In this document: positions 12,076-19,290 of the stretch, piece after piece | How the letters are laid out: every line of letters starts with the position of its first letter | Numbering within the stretch: the first letter of the stretch is position 1 | Assembly: GCA_041393775.1 (NCBI GenBank) | Contig: JAWKJM010000004.1 | Location: forward strand, 1 to 64,000 | Length of the DNA: 64,000 bases | Direction of reading: 5' to 3' | From: JADKAV01 sp041393775 | GTDB lineage: Bacteria; Actinomycetota; Actinomycetes; S36-B12; UBA10799 | Made by a program: the position numbers and the translations under genes | The notes under the pieces: model-generated | Seen by the model: only the letters and a program-made list of their open reading frames with translations | What the model was told of the DNA's origin: nothing | The model's database searches: none

Positions 12076-12455
12076 TGAGCGTTGTAACGAAACTGGGATC
12101 CGGGTCCAAGCGATCCGTGTCCCGCAGTCGTCGGCACTCGCGTGTGCGCAAGAAGGTCAGCGGGACCGCCGAGCGGCCCCGCTTGGTGGTCTTCCGCTCG
12201 ACGCGCCACATCGAGGCACAGATCGTCGACGACAATGCGGGCAAGACGCTGGTGGCCGCGTCCACCATGGAGGCCGACGTCCGCGCAGCCGATGGTGACA
12301 AGACCGCCAAGGCCACGACCGTGGGCAAGTTGCTCGGCGATCGTGCCAAGGAGGCCGGCGTGACCGCGGTGGTGTTCGACCGGGGGGGCTACCGCTACCA
12401 CGGCCGGGTCGCTGCGGTGGCTGACGGTGCCCGCGAAGCCGGTCTCGAGTTCTAG
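12075..12455 (+). CDS. rplR: 50S ribosomal protein L18
   Basis: This 126-residue 5S rRNA-binding protein contains the RPRLVVFRSTRHIEAQIVDD core. GTG at 12072 and ATG at 12075 are adjacent in-frame starts; ATG, which overlaps the rplF stop by one base, is chosen. It lies between rplF and rpsE as in all spc operons. The basic N-terminus (KRSVSRSRRHSRVRKK) is typical of the family. Confidence 0.97.
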   Translation: MSVVTKLGSGSKRSVSRSRRHSRVRKKVSGTAERPRLVVFRSTRHIEAQIVDDNAGKTLVAASTMEADVRAADGDKTAKATTVGKLLGDRAKEAGVTAVVFDRGGYRYHGRVAAVADGAREAGLEF

Positions 12456-12463
12456 GAGAAAAC

Positions 12464-13045
12464 ATGTCGAATCAGAGTCGCTCCGGAGGCCGGGACCGTC
12501 GTGATGGCGGCCGCGGCGCGGAGAAGTCCCAGTACCTCGAGCGCGTCGTGAACATCAACCGCGTGGCCAAGGTCGTCAAGGGTGGTCGTCGTTTCAGCTT
12601 CACCGCCCTGGTGGTCGTCGGCGACGGCGACGGCATGGTCGGTGTTGGATACGGCAAGGCCAAAGAGGTCCCCGCGGCCATCGCCAAGGGTGTCGAGGAG
12701 GCCAAGAAGCACTTCTTCAAGGTGCCGCGGATCCAGGGCACCATTCCCCACCCCGTGCTGGGTGAGGACAGCGCCGGAGTCGTGCTGCTGCGCCCGGCGT
12801 CACCGGGTACCGGTGTCATCGCCGGTGGTCCGGTGCGTGCGGTCCTCGAGTGTGCGGGCGTCCACGACGTCCTGAGCAAGTCGCTCGGGTCGGACAACGC
12901 GCTGAACATCGTGCGTGCCACGGTGAAGGCACTGCAGGAGCTCGAGCGCCCCGAGCAGGTGGCCGCCCGCCGGGGATTGCCGCTCGAGGACGTGGCCCCG
13001 GCCGCGTTGCTGCGCGCCCAGGCCGCGGGAGCGGGGTCCGCATGA
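12464..13045 (+). CDS. rpsE: 30S ribosomal protein S5
   Basis: This 193-residue protein helps to form the mRNA entry site and influences decoding accuracy; spectinomycin-resistance changes occur in its loop. The RVAKVVKGGRRFSFTALVVVGDG segment includes that loop in wild-type form. AGGAG is placed eight bases before the ATG. The N-terminus is a short basic low-complexity stretch. It overlaps rpmD by 4 bp. Confidence 0.98.
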   Translation: MSNQSRSGGRDRRDGGRGAEKSQYLERVVNINRVAKVVKGGRRFSFTALVVVGDGDGMVGVGYGKAKEVPAAIAKGVEEAKKHFFKVPRIQGTIPHPVLGEDSAGVVLLRPASPGTGVIAGGPVRAVLECAGVHDVLSKSLGSDNALNIVRATVKALQELERPEQVAARRGLPLEDVAPAALLRAQAAGAGSA

Positions 13046-13224
13046 GCACGCTGAAGGTGACCCAGACCCGTTCGACCATCGGCGGCACCGACTCGCAACG
13101 CGCGACACTGCGTTCGCTGGGTCTGCGCAAGATCGGACAGACCGTCGAGATCCAGGACCGCCCCGAACTGCGGGGCATGGTCAACGCCGTCATCCACTTG
13201 GTGGCGGTCGAGGAGGTGAAGTGA
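13042..13224 (+). CDS. rpmD: 50S ribosomal protein L30
   Basis: This 60-residue protein reads MSTLKVTQTRSTIGGTDSQR at its start and contains the family motif TLRSLGLRKIGQTVEI. The ATG overlaps the end of rpsE in an ATGA arrangement; an upstream in-frame extension is a shadow of rpsE. The next gene, rplO, begins 1 bp after the stop. Confidence 0.97.
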   Translation: MSTLKVTQTRSTIGGTDSQRATLRSLGLRKIGQTVEIQDRPELRGMVNAVIHLVAVEEVK

Positions 13225-13225
13225 C

Positions 13226-13666
13226 ATGACACTCAAGGTGCATCACTTGCGGCCAGCCCCCGGGGCCAAGACCGCCAAGACCCGCAAGGGACGCGGTGAA
13301 GGTTCCAAGGGCAAGACCGCGGGCCGCGGAACCAAGGGCTCCCACGCCCGTGGCACCGTGTCCGCCGCGTTCGAGGGTGGTCAGACGCCACTGCACATGA
13401 GGCTGCCGAAGTTGAAGGGTTTCAAGAGCCCCAACAAGGTGACCTACCAGGTCGTGAACCTCGCCCAGATCCAGACGCTGTTCCCGGAGGGCGGCGAAGT
13501 CACCAGCCAGACGCTCGTGGCCAAGGGCGCGGTACGCAAGAACCAACCCGTCAAGGTTCTCGGCAACGGCGACATATCAGTCGCAGTGCAGGTGCGGGTG
13601 GATGCGGCGTCGGCCAGTGCCAAGTCCAAGATCGAGGCCGCCGGCGGTTCGGTGACGACCGACTGA
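13226..13666 (+). CDS. rplO: 50S ribosomal protein L15
   Basis: This 146-residue late-assembling 50S protein has the glycine/basic N-terminal arm (RKGRGEGSKGKTAGRGTKG) that threads into 23S rRNA. It closes the spc group here: a strong terminator lies 15 bp downstream and secY is separated by about 780 bp of repeats. In many bacteria secY follows rplO directly, so the split is a local feature. Confidence 0.97.
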   Translation: MTLKVHHLRPAPGAKTAKTRKGRGEGSKGKTAGRGTKGSHARGTVSAAFEGGQTPLHMRLPKLKGFKSPNKVTYQVVNLAQIQTLFPEGGEVTSQTLVAKGAVRKNQPVKVLGNGDISVAVQVRVDAASASAKSKIEAAGGSVTTD

Positions 13667-13680
13667 GACTCGAAAAGCAA

Positions 13681-13716
13681 GAGGGCGCCGGATGACCACC
13701 GGCGCCCTCTTCGTTT
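13681..13716 (+). terminator. Intrinsic terminator after rplO
   Basis: GAGGGCGCCGG at 13681-13691 pairs perfectly with CCGGCGCCCTC at 13699-13709 around a 7-base loop, and a short T-rich tail (TTCGTTT) follows. It ends the S10-spc transcription unit. Confidence 0.85.
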
Positions 13717-13760
13717 GCGCATTGTGGTGCCGAAGACCGGCGGCCCTGCCCCGCCCGCGG

Positions 13761-13836
13761 GTTCGCGTTCGGCTCGCGGGTTCGCGTTCGGCTCGGGGGT
13801 TCGCGTTCGGCTCGGGGGTTCGCGTTCGGCTCGGGG
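13761..13836. repeat. Four tandem copies of a 19-bp unit (GTTCGCGTTCGGCTC core)
   Basis: Copies begin at 13761, 13780, 13799 and 13818, each 19 bp long and nearly identical (GTTCGCGTTCGGCTCGGGG, the first with CGCGG at its end). There are no unique spacers, so this is a short minisatellite. It sits just after the spc terminator and is followed at once by a different repeat with the same period. Confidence 0.9.
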
Positions 13837-13843
13837 GTGGTCA

Positions 13844-13946
13844 GAAGGTCTAACGGGAACCCGAAGGTCTAACGGGAACCCGAAGGTCTAACGGGAACCC
13901 GAAGGTCTAACGGGACCCGAAGGTCTAACGGGAACCCGAAGGTCTG
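13844..13946. repeat. Five and a half tandem copies of a second 19-bp unit (GAAGGTCTAACGGGAACCC)
   Basis: Copies start at 13844, 13863, 13882, 13901 and 13919; the fourth has lost one A (18 bp) and a partial copy ends the array. The unit differs in sequence from the neighbouring array but has the same 19-bp period. Each unit has a small dyad (GGTCTAACGGGAACC). No coding function is apparent. Confidence 0.9.
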
Positions 13947-13989
13947 GTCCGAAAACGGCGCCTGTACGCGGTAACCGCAGGGTTTGGCG

Positions 13990-14210
13990 GCGAGGTTAGA
14001 GATTGTGCACGAGGTTAGAGAATGCACGTGTGGCTTCTCTAACCTCGTGCACGATCTCTAACGCGAGCGATTCCGCCGGGCATTTTCCCGCCTGAACGGG
14101 CGGCCGGCCCCGGCCATGGACCACTAACGCGCGCGATCTCCCCCCTCCCGGCATCTTCGCCTGGACGCCGCGGCGGCCATGGCCGCGGATGACCAACCGG
14201 AATCCAGGAG
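13990..14210. repeat. Composite repeat array A1: long hairpin plus 66-69-bp units
   Basis: A near-perfect 25-bp inverted repeat (13998-14022 with 14035-14059, one G-T mismatch, 12-base loop) contains the motif GAGGTTAGAGAA / TTCTCTAACCTC. It is followed by units starting TAACGCGAGCGAT at 14059 and TAACGCGCGCGAT at 14125, and a degenerate one at about 14194, roughly 66-69 bp apart. The units share GGGCATTTTCCCGCCTGAAC and a GGCCATGG end. The same composite occurs at 49.1-49.7 kb. It fills the gap between rplO and secY. Confidence 0.85.
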
Positions 14211-14448
14211 CCTAACGGCAATCCCGGGCGCGAACCCCGTCCCGGCCTCGGCCCACGCCGCGCCCACGCCTCGTGGGTCGTTCAGCAGAGACCAGGGGCA
14301 CCGACTTCGGGGGCGTCATCCGGGTCGCTCGAAGCTTCGGTTGATTGTGCACCCGACCCCCGCCACGCACTACCTGCACCTTGCTACCCTCAGGAGCAGA
14401 GTCGGACAATCTTTGGTGTGCGCGCCGCGGGGTGCGCGAGGAGGATCT
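14211..14448. other. Upstream region of secY without a gene
   Basis: These 238 bases have no conserved reading frame; the open frame that runs into secY is an unconserved, arginine/proline-rich extension. A possible -10 hexamer TACCCT lies at 14385-14390, about 60 bp before the secY start, but no convincing -35 is seen. A promoter must lie between the spc terminator and secY, since the gap ends the previous unit. Confidence 0.4.
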
Positions 14449-15747
14449 TTGCTATCGCAATTCGCCGCGGCGTTCCGGACCCCGGACCTACGCAACAAGA
14501 TCCTGTTCACGTTGGGTCTGATCGCCATCTACCGGGTGGGTGCTGTGATCCCCACGCCCGGTGTGGACTACGGGTCGATCCGGACCTGTCTGAGTCTGGT
14601 CGAAGGCAACTCCCTTTACGGCCTGATCAACCTGTTCAGCGGCGGTGCGCTGCTGCAGTTGAGCGTGTTCGCGCTCGGGATCATGCCGTACATCACCGCA
14701 AGCATCATCATCCAGTTGCTCACCGTCGTCATCCCGCGACTGGAGGCTCTGCGCAAGGAGGGCCAGTCGGGGCAGGCGAAGATGACGCAGTACACCCGCT
14801 ACCTCACGGTGGGTCTTTCCGTGTTGCAGGCCACGGCATTCATCTCGTTGGCACGCACGCCCGGGCAACTGTTCCAGGGGTGCAACGAGAACTTGATCCC
14901 GAACCAGTCGATCCCGCTGATCATCACGATGGTGCTTGTGATGACCGCAGGTGCTGCGGTCCTGATGTGGTTCGGTGAGTTGATCACCGACCGGGGCGTC
15001 GGCAACGGTATGTCGCTACTGATCTTCGTTTCGATCATCGCCGGCATGCCGGGTCAGTTCTACTCGATCTACGTCTCGCGGGGCGCCTTCGTGCTGGCCG
15101 TTACTCTGGCGGTCGGGGTGGTGATCATCGCTGCGGTGGTCTACGTGGAGCAGGCGCAGCGGCGGATCCCCGTCCAGTACGCCAAGAAGATGGTCGGTTC
15201 GAAGCTGATGGGTGGGGCCTCGACCTACATCCCGCTGAAGGTGAACATGGCCGGTGTCATCCCGGTCATCTTCGCCTCATCGCTGCTGTACATCCCGCAA
15301 TTGTTGGCCACCGTGAGCGGCAACACCGGCTCCGGATGGGGCATGTGGATCCAACGCAATCTCTCACGCGGCACCGAACCGCTGTACATCCTGTTCTATG
15401 TCGCGATGATCATCTTCTTCGCATACTTCTACGTCTCCATCACGTTCAACCCGGTGGAAGTCAGCGACAACATGAAGAAGTACGGCGGCTTCATTCCCGG
15501 CATCCGGGCAGGCAAGCCCACAGAGCAGTACCTGGCCTACGTGCTCAGCCGGCTCACCCTGCCCGGATCGGTGTACCTGGCGGTGGTCGCGGTCATACCC
15601 CTGTACGCGTTCGGGGCGCTCGGGGTCGGGCAGAGTTTCATCTTCGGGGGGACGTCTCTGCTGATCATGGTGGGCGTCGGACTCGATACGGTGAAACAGA
15701 TCGAGGCACAACTTCAGCAACGAAGCTACGAAGGGTTCTTGCGATAA
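14449..15747 (+). CDS. secY: Preprotein translocase subunit SecY
   Basis: SecY is the channel-forming subunit of the Sec translocon in the cytoplasmic membrane. The 432-residue protein starts MLSQFAAAFRTPDLRNKILFT from TTG at 14449, which follows GAGGA at 14441-14445; earlier in-frame starts add about 90 unconserved residues. The plug-region SLYGLINLFSGGALLQLSVFALGIMPYI and ten hydrophobic segments are recognisable. It overlaps adk by one base (TAATG), so secY-adk-map form one unit as in other actinobacteria. Confidence 0.96.
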   Translation: MLSQFAAAFRTPDLRNKILFTLGLIAIYRVGAVIPTPGVDYGSIRTCLSLVEGNSLYGLINLFSGGALLQLSVFALGIMPYITASIIIQLLTVVIPRLEALRKEGQSGQAKMTQYTRYLTVGLSVLQATAFISLARTPGQLFQGCNENLIPNQSIPLIITMVLVMTAGAAVLMWFGELITDRGVGNGMSLLIFVSIIAGMPGQFYSIYVSRGAFVLAVTLAVGVVIIAAVVYVEQAQRRIPVQYAKKMVGSKLMGGASTYIPLKVNMAGVIPVIFASSLLYIPQLLATVSGNTGSGWGMWIQRNLSRGTEPLYILFYVAMIIFFAYFYVSITFNPVEVSDNMKKYGGFIPGIRAGKPTEQYLAYVLSRLTLPGSVYLAVVAVIPLYAFGALGVGQSFIFGGTSLLIMVGVGLDTVKQIEAQLQQRSYEGFLR

Positions 15748-16310
15748 TGCGTATTGTTCTGATGGGCCCGCCGGGAGCGGGAAAGGGCACTCAGGCGGTC
15801 AGGATCGCCGAGAGCCTGAAGGTGCCGCACATCTCCACCGGAGAGATCTTTCGCGCGAACCTCGCCGAGGGGACGCCACTGGGCCTCGAAGCCAAGCGCT
15901 ATATGGAGGCCGGCGAGTACGTCCCCGATGAGGTGACCAATTCGATGGTCGCCAGCCGTCTCGGACAGCCGGATGCTGCCGACGGCTTCATCCTCGATGG
16001 CTACCCGCGCACCGTCGCGCAGGTGGGGGAACTCGACAGCATCCTGGGGATCCTGGGGACGGAACTCGACGAGGTCGTCGAGATCACCGCAGACACCGAC
16101 GAGGTGGTTGCACGCCTGCTCAACCGGGCGCAGGAACAGGGTCGTGCCGACGACACCGAGGAGGTTATCCGGCGTCGGATGGACGTGTACGCCGAGCAGA
16201 CCGAACCACTCGTGCGTGTCTACTCCGAGCGCGGCCTGCTCGTCAAGGTCGACGGCATGGGCAGCATGGACGAGGTAACGGCCAGGCTGCTGGCTGCCTT
16301 GGGTGGCTGA
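15747..16310 (+). CDS. adk: Adenylate kinase
   Basis: It catalyses ATP + AMP = 2 ADP in the cytoplasm. The 187-residue protein has the P-loop GPPGAGKGT (residues 7-15), the AMP-site DGYPRT and the RRMDVYAEQTEPL segment. It is the short form without the zinc or LID insertion of the 214-residue type, as expected for actinobacteria. ATG at 15747 overlaps the secY stop; a longer frame upstream is a secY shadow. Confidence 0.98.
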   Translation: MRIVLMGPPGAGKGTQAVRIAESLKVPHISTGEIFRANLAEGTPLGLEAKRYMEAGEYVPDEVTNSMVASRLGQPDAADGFILDGYPRTVAQVGELDSILGILGTELDEVVEITADTDEVVARLLNRAQEQGRADDTEEVIRRRMDVYAEQTEPLVRVYSERGLLVKVDGMGSMDEVTARLLAALGG

Positions 16311-17138
16311 GTGTTCGGTCGTCAACCCAAGCTCCAACTCAAGACCGATGAGCAGATCGGCCTGATGCGCAAGGCGGGTCTGGTTGTCGCCGACGCACTG
16401 GACGCGGTGACGCGAGCGGTGACCGTCGGAGTCACCGGCGCGCAACTGAACAGCATCGCGGACGAGGTCATCCGCTCGGCGGGAGCAGTTCCGTCGTTTC
16501 TCGGATACCACGGGTTCCCCGCCAGCATCTGTGTGAGTGTCGACAACGCCATCGTGCATGGGATCCCCAACGACACCCCCCTGCACGAGGGCGCGATCGT
16601 GAGCATCGATTGTGGTGCGATTCTTGACGGCTGGCACGGTGACGCGGCCGTGACGCTGCCCGTGGGCGAGGTCGGCAGGGGCGCGATGGATCTCAGCGAC
16701 ATCACCCGCTCGGCGTTGTGGCACGGACTCGCGCACGCCCGTCCTGGCGGCAGGCTCACCGACATCGGGGCCGCTGTGGAGCGCACGATCGCCGGGGCGG
16801 CCCACGACTACGGCATCGTGCGCGACTACGTGGGTCACGGGATCGGCACCGCGATGCACATGGCCCCCGACGTGCCCAATGTCGGACCTGCCGGCAAGGG
16901 GCCGCGGTTGCTGCCCGGTGTGGTACTGGCCGTCGAGCCCATGGTCACGCTGGGTTCCCCGGAGAACGTGACACTGCCCGATGCCTGGACGGTGGTAACC
17001 ATGGACGGTTCGCTGGCCGCTCACTGGGAACACACCGTGGCTGTCACCTCGACCGGGCCCTGGGTGCTCACCGCGCACGACGGCGGGAGGGCCGAGCTCT
17101 CGGCGCTGGGGGTCGAGGTCTCCCACCTGGCCGGGTGA
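16311..17138 (+). CDS. map: Methionine aminopeptidase, type I
   Basis: It removes the initiator methionine from nascent proteins. The 275-residue protein has the five metal ligands of the pita-bread fold in order: D in SIDCGA, D in HGDAAV, H in YVGHGIG, E in AVEPM and E in HWEHT. GTG at 16311 immediately follows the adk stop. Its partner peptide deformylase is encoded at 30.9 kb. Many actinobacteria have a second map copy; this is the one in the secY-adk cluster. Confidence 0.97.
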   Translation: MFGRQPKLQLKTDEQIGLMRKAGLVVADALDAVTRAVTVGVTGAQLNSIADEVIRSAGAVPSFLGYHGFPASICVSVDNAIVHGIPNDTPLHEGAIVSIDCGAILDGWHGDAAVTLPVGEVGRGAMDLSDITRSALWHGLAHARPGGRLTDIGAAVERTIAGAAHDYGIVRDYVGHGIGTAMHMAPDVPNVGPAGKGPRLLPGVVLAVEPMVTLGSPENVTLPDAWTVVTMDGSLAAHWEHTVAVTSTGPWVLTAHDGGRAELSALGVEVSHLAG

Positions 17139-17291
17139 CGATTTCGCATCGCATGCACCTGCGGTATTCGCCCAGGGTGCCCCCTAGCAGGCCGCCGCGG
17201 GCATGCTCTACACTCGAACAGAGGACATTGCGCCTCACCGCGGTACCACATGCCGCACAATCCGCAGACAATCGGAAGACTTGGGTCACGC

Positions 17292-17513
17292 ATGGCTAAG
17301 AAGGATGACGCGATCGAGCTTGAGGGCACGATCATCGAGTCCTTGCCCAATGCCATGTTCCGGGTCGAGTTGGACAACGGCCACAAGGTCCTCGCCCACA
17401 TCTCCGGCAAGATGCGGATGCACTACATCCGGATCCTTCCGGATGACCGCGTGGTCGTGGAGCTCTCGCCCTACGACTTGACCCGGGGACGCATCGTCTA
17501 CCGGTACAAGTGA
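17292..17513 (+). CDS. infA: Translation initiation factor IF-1
   Basis: This 73-residue OB-fold protein, beginning MAKKDDAIELEGTIIESLP, blocks the ribosomal A site during initiation. It is nearly invariant in the phylum. ATG at 17292 is preferred to an in-frame start 42 bp upstream by family alignment. A 153-bp gap after map contains a TACACT hexamer at 17209-17214 that could be a -10 for an infA-rpmJ promoter. Confidence 0.98.
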   Translation: MAKKDDAIELEGTIIESLPNAMFRVELDNGHKVLAHISGKMRMHYIRILPDDRVVVELSPYDLTRGRIVYRYK

Positions 17514-17531
17514 GGAATCAGCAGGACACCG

Positions 17532-17645
17532 ATGAAGGTTCAACCGAGCGTCAAGAAGATCTGCGACAAGTGCAAGGTCATTCGCAGGAACGGTCGCGTC
17601 ATGGTGATCTGCGAGAACCCTCGCCACAAGCAGCGCCAGGGCTGA
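17532..17645 (+). CDS. rpmJ: 50S ribosomal protein L36, zinc-binding form
   Basis: This 37-residue protein begins MKVQPSVKKICDKCKVIRR and ends KQRQG. The zinc ligands C11, C14, C27 and H32 are all present, so it is the C+ form; a zinc-free paralogue would be expected under Zur control elsewhere if the species has one. It lies 18 bp after infA, the usual actinobacterial order before rpsM. Confidence 0.97.
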   Translation: MKVQPSVKKICDKCKVIRRNGRVMVICENPRHKQRQG

Positions 17646-17789
17646 CCCCTGGTACGACGTCATCCGAACCTGGCGCCCGTTAGCCATAGGGCTGCCAGAC
17701 GTCACCCCCGGACGCGAAGGCCGGGGACCCACCAGGGCGGTGGGACCGATGACGTCACGAGACCTTCGTTGAACGACTAGGAGAGCCCA
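17646..17789 (+). promoter_or_regulatory. Leader of the rpsM-rpoA operon
   Basis: The 144-bp gap between rpmJ and rpsM contains ACGTCATC (17657-17664) and its complement GATGACGT (17748-17755), which could close a long stem around smaller GC-rich hairpins. AGGAGAG precedes the rpsM start. In E. coli S4 represses this operon through a leader structure; this fold may serve a similar role, but that is inference. Confidence 0.4.
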
Positions 17790-18167
17790 ATGGCACGCAT
17801 TGTGGGTGTCGACCTGCCGCGCGAGAAGCGCGTCGAGGTCGGCCTGACCTACATCTTCGGGGTGGGACGTTCTCGTTCCCAGCAGGCTCTGAAGGCCACC
17901 AACGTCGACCCCAACACCCGGGTGCGCGACTTGACCGATGCCGATGTGATTGCGCTGCGCGACTACATCGAAGCCAACTACCAGACCGAAGGTGACCTGC
18001 GCCGCGAGGTGCAGGCCGACATCCGTCGCAAGGTGGAGATCGGGTCCTATCAGGGCCTGCGTCACCGCCGCGGTCTGCCAGTGCGTGGGCAGCGAACGCA
18101 CACCAACGCGCGGACCCGCAAGGGCAAGCGCAAGACGGTCGCCGGCAAGAAGAAGGTCGGCAAGTGA
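17790..18167 (+). CDS. rpsM: 30S ribosomal protein S13
   Basis: This 125-residue head protein contacts the P-site tRNA and bridges to the 50S. It begins MARIVGVDLPREKRVEVGLTY, contains the helix-two-turn-helix core and ends in the typical lysine-rich tail. The SD CTAGGAGAG is well placed. It is the first gene of the alpha operon (rpsM-rpsK-rpsD-rpoA-rplQ). Confidence 0.98.
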   Translation: MARIVGVDLPREKRVEVGLTYIFGVGRSRSQQALKATNVDPNTRVRDLTDADVIALRDYIEANYQTEGDLRREVQADIRRKVEIGSYQGLRHRRGLPVRGQRTHTNARTRKGKRKTVAGKKKVGK

Positions 18168-18190
18168 CACGAGCAGGAGTCTGAGCACGC

Positions 18191-18586
18191 ATGGCACCCC
18201 AGAAGGGCGCGAAGAAGCCGCGCCGCAAAGAGAAGAAGAACGTGGCCTTCGGTCACGCTCACATCAAGAGCACGTTCAACAACACCATCGTCACCATCAC
18301 CGATCCGCAGGGTCAGGTCATCGCCTGGTCGTCCTCGGGTCAGGTCGGGTTCAAGGGCTCGCGCAAGTCGACCCCGTACGCCGCCCAGATGGCGGCCGAA
18401 TCAGCTGCCCGGCGTGCCATGGACAACGGCATGCGCAAGGTCGACGTGTTCGTCAAGGGTCCGGGATCCGGCCGGGAAACGGCCATCCGCTCGCTGCAGG
18501 CCACTGGCCTGGAGGTCGGGACCATCCAGGACGTCACCCCCGTTCCACACAATGGTTGCCGCCCGCCCAAGCGGCGTCGAGTCTGA
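18191..18586 (+). CDS. rpsK: 30S ribosomal protein S11
   Basis: This 131-residue platform protein shapes the mRNA exit site. It begins MAPQKGAKKPRRKEKKNVAFG and contains the conserved AHIKSTFNNTIVTITDPQG and the C-terminal VTPVPHNGCRPPKRRRV. Length and position are standard. Confidence 0.98.
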   Translation: MAPQKGAKKPRRKEKKNVAFGHAHIKSTFNNTIVTITDPQGQVIAWSSSGQVGFKGSRKSTPYAAQMAAESAARRAMDNGMRKVDVFVKGPGSGRETAIRSLQATGLEVGTIQDVTPVPHNGCRPPKRRRV

Positions 18587-18600
18587 GCAGGAGATAGGAC

Positions 18601-19227
18601 ATGGCTCGTTACACAGGAGCGGACTGCAAGCGTTGCCGCCGCGAGAAGACCAAACTGTTCCTCAAGGGTGCCAAGTGCGACTCGCCGGCGTGCCCGGTCG
18701 AGAAGCGCCCCTACCCGCCCGGCCAGCACGGTCGCAACCGGACCAAGGAGAGCGAGTACCTGCTGCAGAAGCGGGAGAAGCAGAAGTGCGCCCGCATCTA
18801 CGGTGTGCTCGAGCGCCAGTTCCGCAGCTACTACGAAGAGGCCAACCGCCAGCAGGGCAAGACGGGTGAGAACCTGCTGTCGATCCTCGAAAGCCGTTTG
18901 GACAACGTGGTGTTCCGCGCGGGTCTGGCCAAGAGCCGCGACATGGCCCGCCAGTTGGTCCGCCACGGACACATCACTGTGAACGGTCACAAGGTCGACA
19001 TCCCGAGTTACCGGGTGTCCCCCAATGACATCGTCGAGGTGCGCAACAAGTCCCGAGAGATGACTCCGTTCGTGATCGCCCACGCCGAGGCGGGCGAGCG
19101 AGAGGTGCCCGCGTGGCTCGAGGTCATCCCCTCTCACTTCCGGGTGCTTGTCCACACGCTCCCCAAGCGTGAGCAGATCGACACGCAGGTCCAGGAACAG
19201 CTCATCGTCGAGCTCTACTCGAAGTAA
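18601..19227 (+). CDS. rpsD: 30S ribosomal protein S4, zinc-binding form
   Basis: S4 is a primary 16S rRNA binder at the mRNA entry channel and in E. coli the translational repressor of this operon. The 208-residue protein keeps the N-terminal zinc motif C9xxC12 ... C26xxxxC31, so it is the C+ form. The S4 RNA-binding domain (ESRLDNVVFRAGLAKSR ... ARQLVRHGHITVNG) is intact. It is followed by a small hairpin and then rpoA. Confidence 0.97.
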   Translation: MARYTGADCKRCRREKTKLFLKGAKCDSPACPVEKRPYPPGQHGRNRTKESEYLLQKREKQKCARIYGVLERQFRSYYEEANRQQGKTGENLLSILESRLDNVVFRAGLAKSRDMARQLVRHGHITVNGHKVDIPSYRVSPNDIVEVRNKSREMTPFVIAHAEAGEREVPAWLEVIPSHFRVLVHTLPKREQIDTQVQEQLIVELYSK

Positions 19228-19228
19228 C

Positions 19229-19250
19229 TCGCAGCGCCCGCTGCGATTTG
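19229..19250 (+). terminator. Small hairpin between rpsD and rpoA
   Basis: TCGCAGCG (19229-19236) and CGCTGCGA (19239-19246) form a 7-8-bp stem with a minimal loop, followed by TTTG. It may attenuate transcription between S4 and RNA polymerase alpha or process the mRNA. The stem is short, so this is tentative. Confidence 0.35.
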
Positions 19251-19290
19251 AGGCGTCATATAGCGGTCGTCTCAGAAAGGAAGAAGTCAA

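Noticed and set aside
13761..13946. CRISPR array
   Set aside because: The copies are directly joined with no spacers of unique sequence, and there are no cas genes near. They are minisatellites.
14179..14448. 90-residue N-terminal extension of SecY
   Set aside because: It crosses repeat DNA and is unconserved. A GAGGA site and family alignment support TTG 14449.
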